Origin: Flavobacteriales bacterium
GTDB lineage: Bacteria > Bacteroidota > Bacteroidia > Flavobacteriales_F > PHOS-HE28
Direction of reading: 5' to 3'
Assembly: GCA_016712535.1 (NCBI GenBank)
Contig: JADJQW010000002.1
Coordinates: forward strand, 1,426,001-1,490,000
Length of the DNA: 64,000 nucleotides
Shown here in pieces: positions 36,380 through 43,804 of the stretch. The notes beneath the pieces are model-generated. The model made no database searches. It was not told the DNA's origin and saw nothing but the letters and a program-made list of their open reading frames with translations. Position numbers and translations under genes: made by a program. The number at the start of each line of letters is the position of its first letter. Within the stretch, counting starts at the first letter, position 1.

Positions 36380-37327
36380 ATGGGCGTTACGAACCAACGC
36401 ATCGTGCGCTTCTGCGCCATCGCCTTCGGCTATACCTGGCTGCTCGCGGGCCTTGGCTGGCTTTTCGGGATCAACGCGGACTCCGGGCTCGGCTACCTGG
36501 CGCTTGCCGCTTTCTGCATGCTGGGCCCTGCGATCGCGGCGATCATCTGCCAACGCCATTTCGACCGCCGATCGTGGAGCGGTCTCGGTTCGCGCATCGC
36601 CGGAACGAATGGACGCATCCTCGTCGGTACCATCGCCGTGGGCCTCTCCCTATCACCGCTCTATTTGCTGGTTCAGCATGTCTTCGGTGATGTGCTGGGC
36701 ATCGCATTGTTCGGCCATGCCGAGGTGAGCACCGCGCGCCTGGCTTCGGCATTGCTCGAGTTGAGCGCCCAGTTCGGCGCGTCACCGGCTGACGCGTTGA
36801 AGAACGCCTGGCTGCTGGAGATTCCTGCTTGGCTGCTGCTCGTAGGTGTGCAGGTGGCGGCCGTGCTCTCGGCCTTCTCTTTGAACCTTGTCTTCATGCT
36901 CGGCGAGGAATTGGGCTGGCGCGGCTATCTGTACCAGGAGCTGCAAGAGTGGAGCACGCTGCGGCGGATCGGCATCACGGGTGTGCTCTGGGGGCTGTGG
37001 CATGCGCCGTTGATCGCCATGGGCCACAATTATCCGGGCTACCCGGTCATCGGCATCGGCATGATGGTGCTGTTCTGCCTGCTCGCGTCCTTCATCTTCG
37101 ATTGGTCGCGCGCACGGAGCGCCAGCATCTGGTCGTCCGCTGTGCTGCACGGCATCATCAACGGCAGCGCAGGAGGCGCCGTGCTCTTCGCGTGGGGCGG
37201 GCATCCGCTCGTGGGCTCGGTGGTCGGCTTGGCGGGCTTCATCGTGCTGGCCTTGGTCATCCTCGCCATCCTGATGCTCGATGGCTCCTATCGGCGGTCG
37301 TTGCTCGGCAAAGTCGCAGCGATCTAG
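36380..37327 (+). CDS. CPBP-family intramembrane glutamic protease (CAAX protease-like)
   Basis: 315 residues from the ATG at 36380; a GTG at 36374 would give a GTGA overlap with the previous stop. About eight transmembrane helices are predicted. All three family motifs are present: EELGWRGYLYQEL (motif 1, EExxxR), GVLWGLWHAPL (motif 2, with His) and SAVLHGIINGSAG (motif 3, HxxxN). CPBP enzymes cleave peptides within membranes; in bacteria they often confer bacteriocin immunity or process small peptides. Target is unknown. Its stop overlaps the convergent S4 gene's stop by 4 bases. Confidence 0.92.
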   Translation: MGVTNQRIVRFCAIAFGYTWLLAGLGWLFGINADSGLGYLALAAFCMLGPAIAAIICQRHFDRRSWSGLGSRIAGTNGRILVGTIAVGLSLSPLYLLVQHVFGDVLGIALFGHAEVSTARLASALLELSAQFGASPADALKNAWLLEIPAWLLLVGVQVAAVLSAFSLNLVFMLGEELGWRGYLYQELQEWSTLRRIGITGVLWGLWHAPLIAMGHNYPGYPVIGIGMMVLFCLLASFIFDWSRARSASIWSSAVLHGIINGSAGGAVLFAWGGHPLVGSVVGLAGFIVLALVILAILMLDGSYRRSLLGKVAAI

Positions 37328-37539
37328 ACCACCACCTCGATCCTCGCTCCTTCGCACTCCACCACCTGCCCTGCGCGGATCTTGTTGGTCTTGCGCAGCT
37401 CCACTTGGCCATCCACTTTCACGCGGCCTTCAGCAACAAGTTGCTTGCCCTGACCGCCGCTGTCGCACACGCCGGCGAGCTTCAGCAATTGGTTCAGCTC
37501 GATGAATTCGCCGCGCAGCTCGATGGTGATGGTGGCCAT
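37324..37539 (-). CDS. Small S4-domain RNA-binding protein
   Basis: 71 residues. It is almost only the S4 domain (FIELNQLLKLAGVCDSGGQG, RVKVDGQVELRKTNKIRAGQ), as in the YbcJ/YaaA-type proteins that bind RNA and may act on ribosomes. The start at 37539 matches domain length; upstream codons in the same frame look non-coding. It is convergent with the CPBP protease gene. Confidence 0.9.
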   Translation of the reverse strand: MATITIELRGEFIELNQLLKLAGVCDSGGQGKQLVAEGRVKVDGQVELRKTNKIRAGQVVECEGARIEVVV

Positions 37540-37579
37540 GCCGCAAAGGAAGCGCGGATAGTGCCCCGCCGCTCGCCCA

Positions 37580-37999
37580 TCAGATCGGCTTGATGAAGTG
37601 GTAGCCGCGCTTCGCGAAGCCATGGCGCTCATAGAAGCGATGGCCCGCCGTGTTCTCCAAGTAGGCATCGAGCATCACACGCACGCAGCCTTCGCGTTGC
37701 GCGATGCGGATCAGCTCGTCCATCAGCAATTGCCCGATGCCATGCGAACGGTGCTTCGCATCCACCACGAAGTTGTCGATCTCGAGATAGCGCCCGCAAT
37801 AGAGCTTGTGCCCGATCCAGTAGCCGCTGAGGCCCAGGCAGGCATCGCCCTCGAAGGCGGCGAGCATGGCGTAACGATGCGGTACCATGGCTTCGAGAAG
37901 CGATCGGTATTCCGCTATGGTCAAGGAAGGCGTGAGCTGCTGGATCAAGTTGAGGTGAGGCAGCATCTCCTCCGCGTTGGCGAGCGTGCGCAGTTGCAT
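37580..37999 (-). CDS. GNAT family acetyltransferase
   Basis: 139 residues with a clean GNAT core: a FEGDACLGLSGYWIGHKLYC strand, YLEIDNFVVDAKHRSHGIGQ (beta-4 and start of the acetyl-CoA loop, Q/RxxGxG/A form SHGIGQLL), and a C-terminal NTAGHRFYERHGFAKRGYHF. Substrate is unknown. It precedes the S4 gene on the same strand with a 40-base gap. Confidence 0.9.
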   Translation of the reverse strand: MQLRTLANAEEMLPHLNLIQQLTPSLTIAEYRSLLEAMVPHRYAMLAAFEGDACLGLSGYWIGHKLYCGRYLEIDNFVVDAKHRSHGIGQLLMDELIRIAQREGCVRVMLDAYLENTAGHRFYERHGFAKRGYHFIKPI

Positions 38000-38024
38000 G
38001 CAACAAAGGAAGCGCCTGAGCTGT

Positions 38025-38044
38025 GGCCTGTTACTTTTCAGGCC
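38025..38044 (+). promoter_or_regulatory. Inverted repeat around the -7 box, possible operator
   Basis: GGCCTG and its complement CAGGCC flank an 8-base core that contains most of the -7-like box TACTTTTC (38032-38039), 17 bases upstream of the ATG at 38057. A regulator binding here would cover the promoter. Confidence 0.4.
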
Positions 38045-38056
38045 GGACTGTTCGGC

Positions 38057-38875
38057 ATGAATTGTTCACTGTTCGCCCTGCTCGCGCATGGCATGCTTTC
38101 AATCGCTGCTGCGACTGCGCAGGAGGCGGTGCCGCTGGTGCTTGGTGAGAAGCGCGTGCTGCATTCGGCGGCGCTGGGCGAGGAGCGCGTGCTGCACATC
38201 AGGCTTCCCATGGATTACTCGCCGGACAGTGCTGCCCGGTATCCCGTGATCTACGTGCTCGATGGCGGGCTCGACGAGGATTTCGTCCATCTGGCTGGGC
38301 TGGTCGATTTCGCCAGCATGCCCTGGATCGCGTGGCTCCCGCCGAGCATCGTCGTTGGGGTCGTCAACACCGACCGGAAGCGCGACTTCACGCACCCCAC
38401 CACCATCGCGAAGGACAAGGAGCAGTTCCCGACCACCGGGGGCTCGGCGAACTTCATCCACTTCCTCGGTGATGAGTTGATCCCATTCATCGATTCGGCG
38501 TATCGCACCACAGGTGAGCGCACGTTGATCGGCCAATCGCTGGGCGGGCTGCTGGCAACGGAGGTGCTCATGGAGCGGCCGGAGCTCTTCACGCGTTACG
38601 TGGTGGTGAGCCCGAGCCTTTGGTGGGACAATGGATCGGTGCTGGCCCGCGAGGCCGCATTCATGAATCAACCGGCTTCCGCGCCCAAACAGGTATGGGT
38701 CGGCGTGGGGAAGGAGGGGAAGGTGATGGTGCAAGGAGCGAAGAGGCTGGCCCGTCTGCTTCGAGGGAACCCGGAGATCCAGGTGCGGGTGCATGTGATG
38801 CCTCGCCACGATCATGGCAACATCCTGCATCAAGCCGTGCTTGATGCCGTGCGTTGGATGAAGCAGGGCGATTGA
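38057..38875 (+). CDS. Exported esterase of the alpha/beta-hydrolase (IroE/Fes-like) family
   Basis: 272 residues from the ATG at 38057, the first of a signal peptide (LFALLAHGMLSIAAATAQ). The nucleophile elbow is GQSLGG, with HDHGN carrying the likely catalytic His and DGGLDEDFVHLAG near the oxyanion site (sequence YVLDGG). The family includes siderophore esterases and feruloyl-type esterases, as well as putative S-formylglutathione hydrolase relatives. Substrate is not assignable. A possible operator overlaps its promoter. Confidence 0.85.
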   Translation: MNCSLFALLAHGMLSIAAATAQEAVPLVLGEKRVLHSAALGEERVLHIRLPMDYSPDSAARYPVIYVLDGGLDEDFVHLAGLVDFASMPWIAWLPPSIVVGVVNTDRKRDFTHPTTIAKDKEQFPTTGGSANFIHFLGDELIPFIDSAYRTTGERTLIGQSLGGLLATEVLMERPELFTRYVVVSPSLWWDNGSVLAREAAFMNQPASAPKQVWVGVGKEGKVMVQGAKRLARLLRGNPEIQVRVHVMPRHDHGNILHQAVLDAVRWMKQGD

Positions 38876-38889
38876 GCGGGATGGCCGTC

Positions 38890-38897
38890 TATATTCG
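38890..38897 (+). promoter_or_regulatory. Putative -7 promoter box (TATATTCG)
   Basis: TAnnTTnG box 10 bases upstream of the ATG at 38908. Identical to the box at 47379. Confidence 0.5.
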
Positions 38898-38907
38898 ACC
38901 ATTCACC

Positions 38908-40332
38908 ATGCGGATCCATTTCGTCCTTCTGGCGTGCATCGCGCCCAGTCTCCAAGCGCAAGCGCAGACACACGGAATGGTCTGGCAATTCGGCTACGAC
39001 GTCGGCATCGATTTCCATTCCTGTCAGCCTGATGTGATCACTGGCGGTAATGATGGATTCGAAGGATGCTCGGCGGTGAGCGGCCCCTCGGGCGACCTGC
39101 TCTTCTACACCAATGGTCAGAAAGTGTGGAACCGGAACCATGCGCAGATGCCCAATGGGGTGCTGCCCATCGCGAACAGCGGCTCGCTCAGCCAGGTGAT
39201 CATCGTGCAGCAACCTGCATCAGAGAACGTGTTCCACATCGTCACGACCACCGTGCAAGGCACCGCTGCGGGCCACTTGCGTTCCCACATCGTGGACATG
39301 AGCGCTGCGGGCGGTTACGGCGATGTGGTATCAGCGGGCAATCCGCTTTTCCCGGGCGGCGTGAGCTCCGAGCACGTAGCGGCGACCTGGCATGCCAACG
39401 GCACCGATGTCTGGATCCTGGCGCATGCCTACCCGCAGAATGAGTTCCTCGCTTACCTGCTCACTGCAGGCGGCTTGGATCCCACGCCGATCGTCTCCAC
39501 GGTCGGTCCAGCATTCCCGGCCTGCGGCTCGAACATGAATGCGCGCGGCGAGATGCGCTTCAGCCTCGACGGTGAACGATTGGCGCTGGCGGGGAACGGC
39601 TCCGGCGATACCCCGAATTCCGACGTGCTCGCCTTGTTCACGTTCAACCGGGCGACCGGTGCCGTGAGCGATACGCTGCTCTTGCCGCCATCGCGCGGGG
39701 ATTTCGGGGTGGCCTTCTCGCCGGACGGCACCAAGCTCTACGGCGGCACATGGAAGGCGTTCAATTTCTTCTCCACCGACCACAACTACCTCTACCAGTT
39801 CGACCTGAGCAGCAGCGACCCGCAGACTATCATCGATAGCCGCGTCGTGCTGCTCGAAACCCCCATCACGGGGGCTCATGGCAGCATCAAGCTGGGTCCC
39901 GATGGACGGATCTACGTGGCGCGCTATGCCGAAGGATACCTGGGCGTGATCAATTATCCGAACCTGCCGGGACTGGCATGCAACTATGAGGATGACGGCC
40001 TCTACTTGAACGGTGCCCTCTGCGCGCATGGCTTTAACAACTACATCGAGTACGTGAACTGCGAGCCGATCGTCACCGGGAGCGGTGAGGTGGAGGCAAC
40101 GGCGGTTCAGTTCGTGCCGAATCCTTCGGATGGCGGCTTCCTGATCACGGGTCTCTCAACCGGCGCACGTCTCATGATCCATGATGCAGCCGGGAGGTCG
40201 ATCCTGGATCGCACCATGAGCAGCGCTGTAAACCAGAGCATCGATGGCCTCGCGCCCGGCGGTTACCTGGCCACCGTCGCGGACGTGGATGGCAACGTCA
40301 TCTCGCGGCAGCGCATCCTGGTGGTGCGTTAG
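38908..40332 (+). CDS. T9SS-sorted secreted protein with propeller-like N-terminal region
   Basis: 474 residues from the ATG at 38908, the beginning of a signal peptide (FVLLACIAPSLQAQAQ). Most of the body is beta-propeller-like, with GPSGDLLFYTNGQKVWN and LGPDGRIYVARYAEGYLGVI units. The end is a T9SS type A domain (VQFVPNPSDGGFLI ... ARLMIHDAAGRSILD ... LAPGGYLATV). It is not close to the other cargo genes but uses the same kind of promoter (TATATTCG, 10 bases from the ATG). Confidence 0.85.
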   Translation: MRIHFVLLACIAPSLQAQAQTHGMVWQFGYDVGIDFHSCQPDVITGGNDGFEGCSAVSGPSGDLLFYTNGQKVWNRNHAQMPNGVLPIANSGSLSQVIIVQQPASENVFHIVTTTVQGTAAGHLRSHIVDMSAAGGYGDVVSAGNPLFPGGVSSEHVAATWHANGTDVWILAHAYPQNEFLAYLLTAGGLDPTPIVSTVGPAFPACGSNMNARGEMRFSLDGERLALAGNGSGDTPNSDVLALFTFNRATGAVSDTLLLPPSRGDFGVAFSPDGTKLYGGTWKAFNFFSTDHNYLYQFDLSSSDPQTIIDSRVVLLETPITGAHGSIKLGPDGRIYVARYAEGYLGVINYPNLPGLACNYEDDGLYLNGALCAHGFNNYIEYVNCEPIVTGSGEVEATAVQFVPNPSDGGFLITGLSTGARLMIHDAAGRSILDRTMSSAVNQSIDGLAPGGYLATVADVDGNVISRQRILVVR

Positions 40333-40335
40333 CCA

Positions 40336-40452
40336 TCAGAGCACGCCCATGGGCACGCGCTCGCCGCGCCGCCCATCGCATTTGCGCACGCTGTAATTGC
40401 TGGCGCATGAGCTCAGCAACAGGATGAGGGCAAGGATCAGAAGGGCTTTCAT
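40336..40452 (-). CDS. Tiny lipoprotein, 38 residues
   Basis: Begins MKALLILALILLLSSC, a textbook lipoprotein signal with lipobox Cys at residue 16, followed by a short basic tail (SNYSVRKCDGRRGERV). It is probably a real minimal lipoprotein similar to those annotated as small entericidin-like peptides, though nothing more can be read. It lies 25 bases downstream of the zinc-ribbon gene on the same strand, so it may be part of that transcript. Confidence 0.6.
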   Translation of the reverse strand: MKALLILALILLLSSCASNYSVRKCDGRRGERVPMGVL

Positions 40453-40477
40453 GCACGGATAACGCAGCGCCTCGACC

Positions 40478-41104
40478 TCATCGTGCCTTGGCGCTGGGCC
40501 GCTCGATGCTTCGCAAAGGGCCGCGATCGTAATCGGCCAAGTCCGCACGGGCATGCGCTGTCCGGTCACCATCGAATCTAACGGTCGAGTCGGTGGAGAG
40601 CTTCACCTGGGCCATGAAGCCGCCAACCGCGACGCGATCGCAAGCACGTACGAATATCGAATCAGCGCGGACCTCTTCCACGCGATGCAGCGTGTGGCGC
40701 TTATCGCTCAGCTTGATCGTCCAGATGTCGCCGACCTGCGGGTGAAGCAGCAATGCGTTCTGGTCAGCACTGTTCCGGTTGAGCTGCGTGATGAACCATG
40801 GCAGCACGAAGGCCATCACGCCAGCGCCGATCCAGGTCCAGAGCGGCGTTCGTTTCTCACCTTTCAATGCATTGAACAGTCCGATGTGCATCGGGCCCAA
40901 CCTGCTGTGCTTCACCTCATGCTTGCAGGCCAGGCATTCGGTACGCGCGCGCTTGGGCAGCGGGAAGAAAGGTATCCAGAACAGATACACGTACGGCTGC
41001 ACTACCAGGAGTTGCACGCTGCCCTCGGTGCCGCAATGGTCACAGGTCCCGGGCAGAAGCTCCCCACGGAGCTTGATGCGTCGGATGCCGTGGATCAGGA
41101 ACAA
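40478..41104 (-). CDS. Zinc-ribbon membrane protein of unknown function
   Basis: 208 residues starting at a TTG (41104). A CxxC pair (GTCDHCGTE) and a second (TECLACKHE) form a four-Cys zinc ribbon in the first ~65 residues, interrupted by an aromatic segment (YVYLFWIPFFPLPKR). One transmembrane helix (WTWIGAGVMAFVLPWFITQL) and an extracytoplasmic domain follow. It may be a sensor or small scaffold. It follows a four-helix membrane protein gene (41123) by 18 bases. The TTG start lacks a strong argument. Confidence 0.68.
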   Translation of the reverse strand: MFLIHGIRRIKLRGELLPGTCDHCGTEGSVQLLVVQPYVYLFWIPFFPLPKRARTECLACKHEVKHSRLGPMHIGLFNALKGEKRTPLWTWIGAGVMAFVLPWFITQLNRNSADQNALLLHPQVGDIWTIKLSDKRHTLHRVEEVRADSIFVRACDRVAVGGFMAQVKLSTDSTVRFDGDRTAHARADLADYDRGPLRSIERPSAKAR

Positions 41105-41122
41105 GGTCGGTCGGTTCTGCGG

Positions 41123-41623
41123 CTAGCGGCCCGTGATAGTAAGCTGCTCTAGGTAGATTCGGCTGCGCTCGCTGGCGATGCCGTCCACTGTATGGCCGAT
41201 GGTGCCGATCAGCATCAGCCCGAGGCCCACGCCCTTCCAAATGGGCGTGCCGCCCATGAAGGCCAGGCAGACCCCGGCGATGAGCAATGCCGTCCATGCG
41301 ATCTTCAATGGCAGCCAGGTCTTGTGAACGCCATTCATACGGGGTGCCTCCTTCGCGCGGAAGGCCGCTGCATCGACCGAGATCTCTTTCGGGAATTGTT
41401 CCAGCCGCTGGTTGTTGCTGCGCAGGAGCAGGGGACCGGCGCCTGCGCCGAGCAAGCCCACGATTGCCACGGGCACCAGCATGCCGCGCGTGATGGTGCC
41501 CGGCTCCGCCACTTTCCAGATGGCGAAGGCGAGCAGCAGGAAGACGGTGCCGCCCACCGTGTAGCAGATGGCGCCTAGCCGTTCGCCCTTGTAGTACTCG
41601 GTCATGTGGTGGAGGAGATCCAT
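41123..41623 (-). CDS. Small membrane protein, about four transmembrane helices
   Basis: 166 residues. Two helices lie in the first ~65 residues (ICYTVGGTVFLLLAFAIW, MLVPVAIVGLLGAGAGPLLL) and two in the last ~65 (IAWTALLIAGVCLAFMG, GVGLGLMLIGTIGHTVDG). No family recognised. It is transcribed together with the zinc-ribbon gene. Immediately upstream of its promoter begins the decayed ppsA copy. Confidence 0.7.
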   Translation of the reverse strand: MDLLHHMTEYYKGERLGAICYTVGGTVFLLLAFAIWKVAEPGTITRGMLVPVAIVGLLGAGAGPLLLRSNNQRLEQFPKEISVDAAAFRAKEAPRMNGVHKTWLPLKIAWTALLIAGVCLAFMGGTPIWKGVGLGLMLIGTIGHTVDGIASERSRIYLEQLTITGR

Positions 41624-41684
41624 GGTGCAGGGAATGTCCAGCGAAGTTGGCGAATCATCCGGATGGCAAGCTGCCTGCTACACC

Positions 41685-41810
41685 CTCACCCCATCTCCCG
41701 GCACCTTCGCCTCCACCTCCGCGACCGCCTATCGTCCTGAGAAAGGATCTGGGTAACGCTGATAGGGTCGGTTTCCATTGCGACGAGCTATCGGGAGCAG
41801 TGAGGGCGCG
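41685..41810 (-). pseudogene. Decayed copy of the ppsA 3' end
   Basis: Bases 41695-41730 share a near-identical block with 43831-43866 (the end of ppsA), including GGCACCTTCGCCTCCACCTC. Weaker similarity continues through an AACGCTGAT/GACGCTGAT stretch to about 41800. In the same direction as ppsA the frame reads RSFLRTI in place of DSLLRTI. The rest of ppsA is absent. It marks the outer edge of the SPFH-NAD-kinase pair. Confidence 0.72.
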
Positions 41811-41818
41811 CGGGGGAC

Positions 41819-41848
41819 TTGCCGTAGTGAATCCGTTCAATACCTTGC
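41819..41848 (+). promoter_or_regulatory. Promoter of the SPFH-NAD kinase pair (-33 TTG and -7 TACCTTGC)
   Basis: TTG at 41819-41821 and TACCTTGC at 41841-41848 are separated by 19 bases, the spacing of Bacteroidota housekeeping promoters. The ATG follows 5 bases later. Confidence 0.55.
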
Positions 41849-41853
41849 CTCGC

Positions 41854-42870
41854 ATGTTCGGTATCAAGTACATCAGCTTTGATGCGATGACGCATGTCAT
41901 CCACTACAAGAACGGCAAGGTGGTGCAGGAAGGAAGGGGTTTGTCCTTCTTCTACTTCGAACCCAGTAGTTCCATTGCGGCGATCCCTCTCGGCAGCAAT
42001 GACCTGCCCTTCATTTTCGCTGAGACCACCCTCGACCACCAGAGTGTGACCATACAAGGACAGGTGAGCTACAAAGTTGCCAGTGCGAAGCAACTGGCCG
42101 AGCTATTGGATTTCACCGTCGATGGTCGCGGAGTGTACAAGAAGAACGACCTGGAAAAGCTCAATCAACGGATCATCAATGAGGCACAGACGGCCATGGC
42201 CTCCTTCATCCATGGCATCGGACTGAAGGATGCCATCCGTTCCGCCAAGGCCATCGAGGAGCAGATCAGCAATGGCATAACCAAGGCGAAGGCCGTGACT
42301 TCATTGGGTATCGAGGTGCTTGCCGTGAGCGTGCTGGCGGTGAAGGCTTCCTCCGAGATGGCGCGCGCGCTGGAGACCGAAACGCGCGAGCGACTCCAAC
42401 AGGAGGCCGATCAGGCCATCTATGAGCGGCGCAACTTCGCTGTCGAGCAGGAACGGAAGATCAAGGAGAGCGAGTTGAACACCGAGATCGCGGTTGAACA
42501 GAAGAAGAAGCAGATCGCGGAGAAGGTCATGGAAAGCGACGTGCAGAAGGCCGAGAACGACCGCAAGCTCCGTGAGATGAAGGTGCAGGCCGACATTGCG
42601 GTGGAGGGGCAGCGCAAGCTCCTCATCGATCAGAAGAGCGACAATGAGCGCAAGGAAGCGGATTCGCAGGGCTATGCCATCGAGACCATGCTGAAGCCTT
42701 ACAAGGACATCGATTGGCGGATATTGACGGCTTTGAAGAACGACGGGGACCCTCGTTCAAGCATAGCCTTGGCGTTCCGTGAGCTTGCCGAGAACGCTGG
42801 GAAGGTGGGGAACCTCAACATCAGCCCCGACCTGTTGGAACGATTACTGGAGGAGCGCCAGGGCAAGTGA
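41854..42870 (+). CDS. SPFH/band 7-domain membrane-associated protein
   Basis: 338 residues from the ATG at 41854. An SPFH core occupies ~1-200 (MFGIKYISFDAMTHVIHYKN, FAETTLDHQSVTIQGQVSYK, ARGG-free flotillin-like core). A long charged helix follows, which probably forms a coiled coil (~195-275, ETRERLQQEADQAIYERRNF ... EVQKAENDRKL-type heptads). SPFH proteins build oligomeric scaffolds at membranes. No hydrophobic N-terminal anchor is evident, so association with the membrane may be peripheral. It is the first gene of a two-gene operon: its stop TGA overlaps the next ATG (TGATG). Its base composition is a little less GC-rich than ppsA. Confidence 0.86.
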   Translation: MFGIKYISFDAMTHVIHYKNGKVVQEGRGLSFFYFEPSSSIAAIPLGSNDLPFIFAETTLDHQSVTIQGQVSYKVASAKQLAELLDFTVDGRGVYKKNDLEKLNQRIINEAQTAMASFIHGIGLKDAIRSAKAIEEQISNGITKAKAVTSLGIEVLAVSVLAVKASSEMARALETETRERLQQEADQAIYERRNFAVEQERKIKESELNTEIAVEQKKKQIAEKVMESDVQKAENDRKLREMKVQADIAVEGQRKLLIDQKSDNERKEADSQGYAIETMLKPYKDIDWRILTALKNDGDPRSSIALAFRELAENAGKVGNLNISPDLLERLLEERQGK

Positions 42871-43799
42871 TGGGGGTCGAGTATGCGATCATCATCAAGG
42901 GCCGCACACGACTGGAGTCGCTCATCGATCGCTTCAACACGCGCCTTCAGGCGAAGTTCTACATAGAACGTTCCGGCGGCAACTTCGAGGATTACGAGCA
43001 GGAACACGACACGTTCCACCAAGCGCTGGATGTCGTGCAGCGAGGGCTTGGACGGGTTTTGAAGAACAAGCTCGTCGAGCGGTCCTTCTTGCCGGCTTTC
43101 ATCTTCAGCGATGACCAGGTGGTGATCACGATAGGGCAGGACGGGCTGCTCGCCAATGCGGCGAAATACGTGGGTGGTCGTCCGATCATCGGCGTCAATC
43201 CCGATCCTTCGCGTTACGATGGTGTGTTGCTGCCGTACGACAGCGGTACCTTCCTCGATGCGGTGGCCCAGGTTGTTTCCGGGTCGTACGAGACCCGGAC
43301 GGCGCCGCTCGCGCAAGCCGCATTGAACGATGGACAACGCTTGTTGGCCTTCAACGATCTTTTCATCGGGATCAGCGACCACACATCGGCGCGCTACCGT
43401 ATCTCCTTCAAAGGCGTTACGGAGGAGCAATCCTCCTCGGGCATCCTCGTCTCGACCTCTGCAGGCAGCACGGGCTGGCTCAGTTCGGTGTTCAACATGG
43501 CCAATGGCATCATTCGCTCTTCCGACGGGGAGCAGCGGAAAAGACGGCCCAAGAAATTAGGCGCAGAGGAGCTGTTCTTCGTGGTGCGCGAACCCTTCCT
43601 TAGCCAACGTACCAAAGTCGACCTCACACTGGGCTCGCTCAACCCCAAGGTCACCCTGCAAGTGGAATCGCTCATGCCTGATCGCGGTGTCATCTTCTCC
43701 GATGGCATTGCCAGCGATCATTTGAGGTTCAATTCGGGATCGATCGCCACGATCGGCCTTGCAAAGGAGAAGGTGCGATTGGTGGTGCCAAAGGATTGA
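42870..43799 (+). CDS. Divergent NAD kinase-like enzyme, partner of SPFH protein
   Basis: 309 residues. The NAD-kinase/diacylglycerol-kinase-type fold is visible from three landmarks. ITIGQDGLLANAAKY at residues 87-100 replaces the usual GGDGT loop and keeps its Asp. FNDLFIG near 161-167 corresponds to the NE/D motif. STSAGSTGW near 196-203 corresponds to TPTGSTAY. It is longer at the N-terminus than standard NadK, with an ~85-residue helical region (RTRLESLIDRFNTRL). It may phosphorylate NAD(H) or another nucleotide; altered loops leave the substrate open. It is translationally coupled to the SPFH gene. The gene stops 5 bases before the end of convergent ppsA. A housekeeping nadK is not in this window. 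Confidence 0.78.
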   Translation: MGVEYAIIIKGRTRLESLIDRFNTRLQAKFYIERSGGNFEDYEQEHDTFHQALDVVQRGLGRVLKNKLVERSFLPAFIFSDDQVVITIGQDGLLANAAKYVGGRPIIGVNPDPSRYDGVLLPYDSGTFLDAVAQVVSGSYETRTAPLAQAALNDGQRLLAFNDLFIGISDHTSARYRISFKGVTEEQSSSGILVSTSAGSTGWLSSVFNMANGIIRSSDGEQRKRRPKKLGAEELFFVVREPFLSQRTKVDLTLGSLNPKVTLQVESLMPDRGVIFSDGIASDHLRFNSGSIATIGLAKEKVRLVVPKD

Positions 43800-43804
43800 A
43801 GGAC

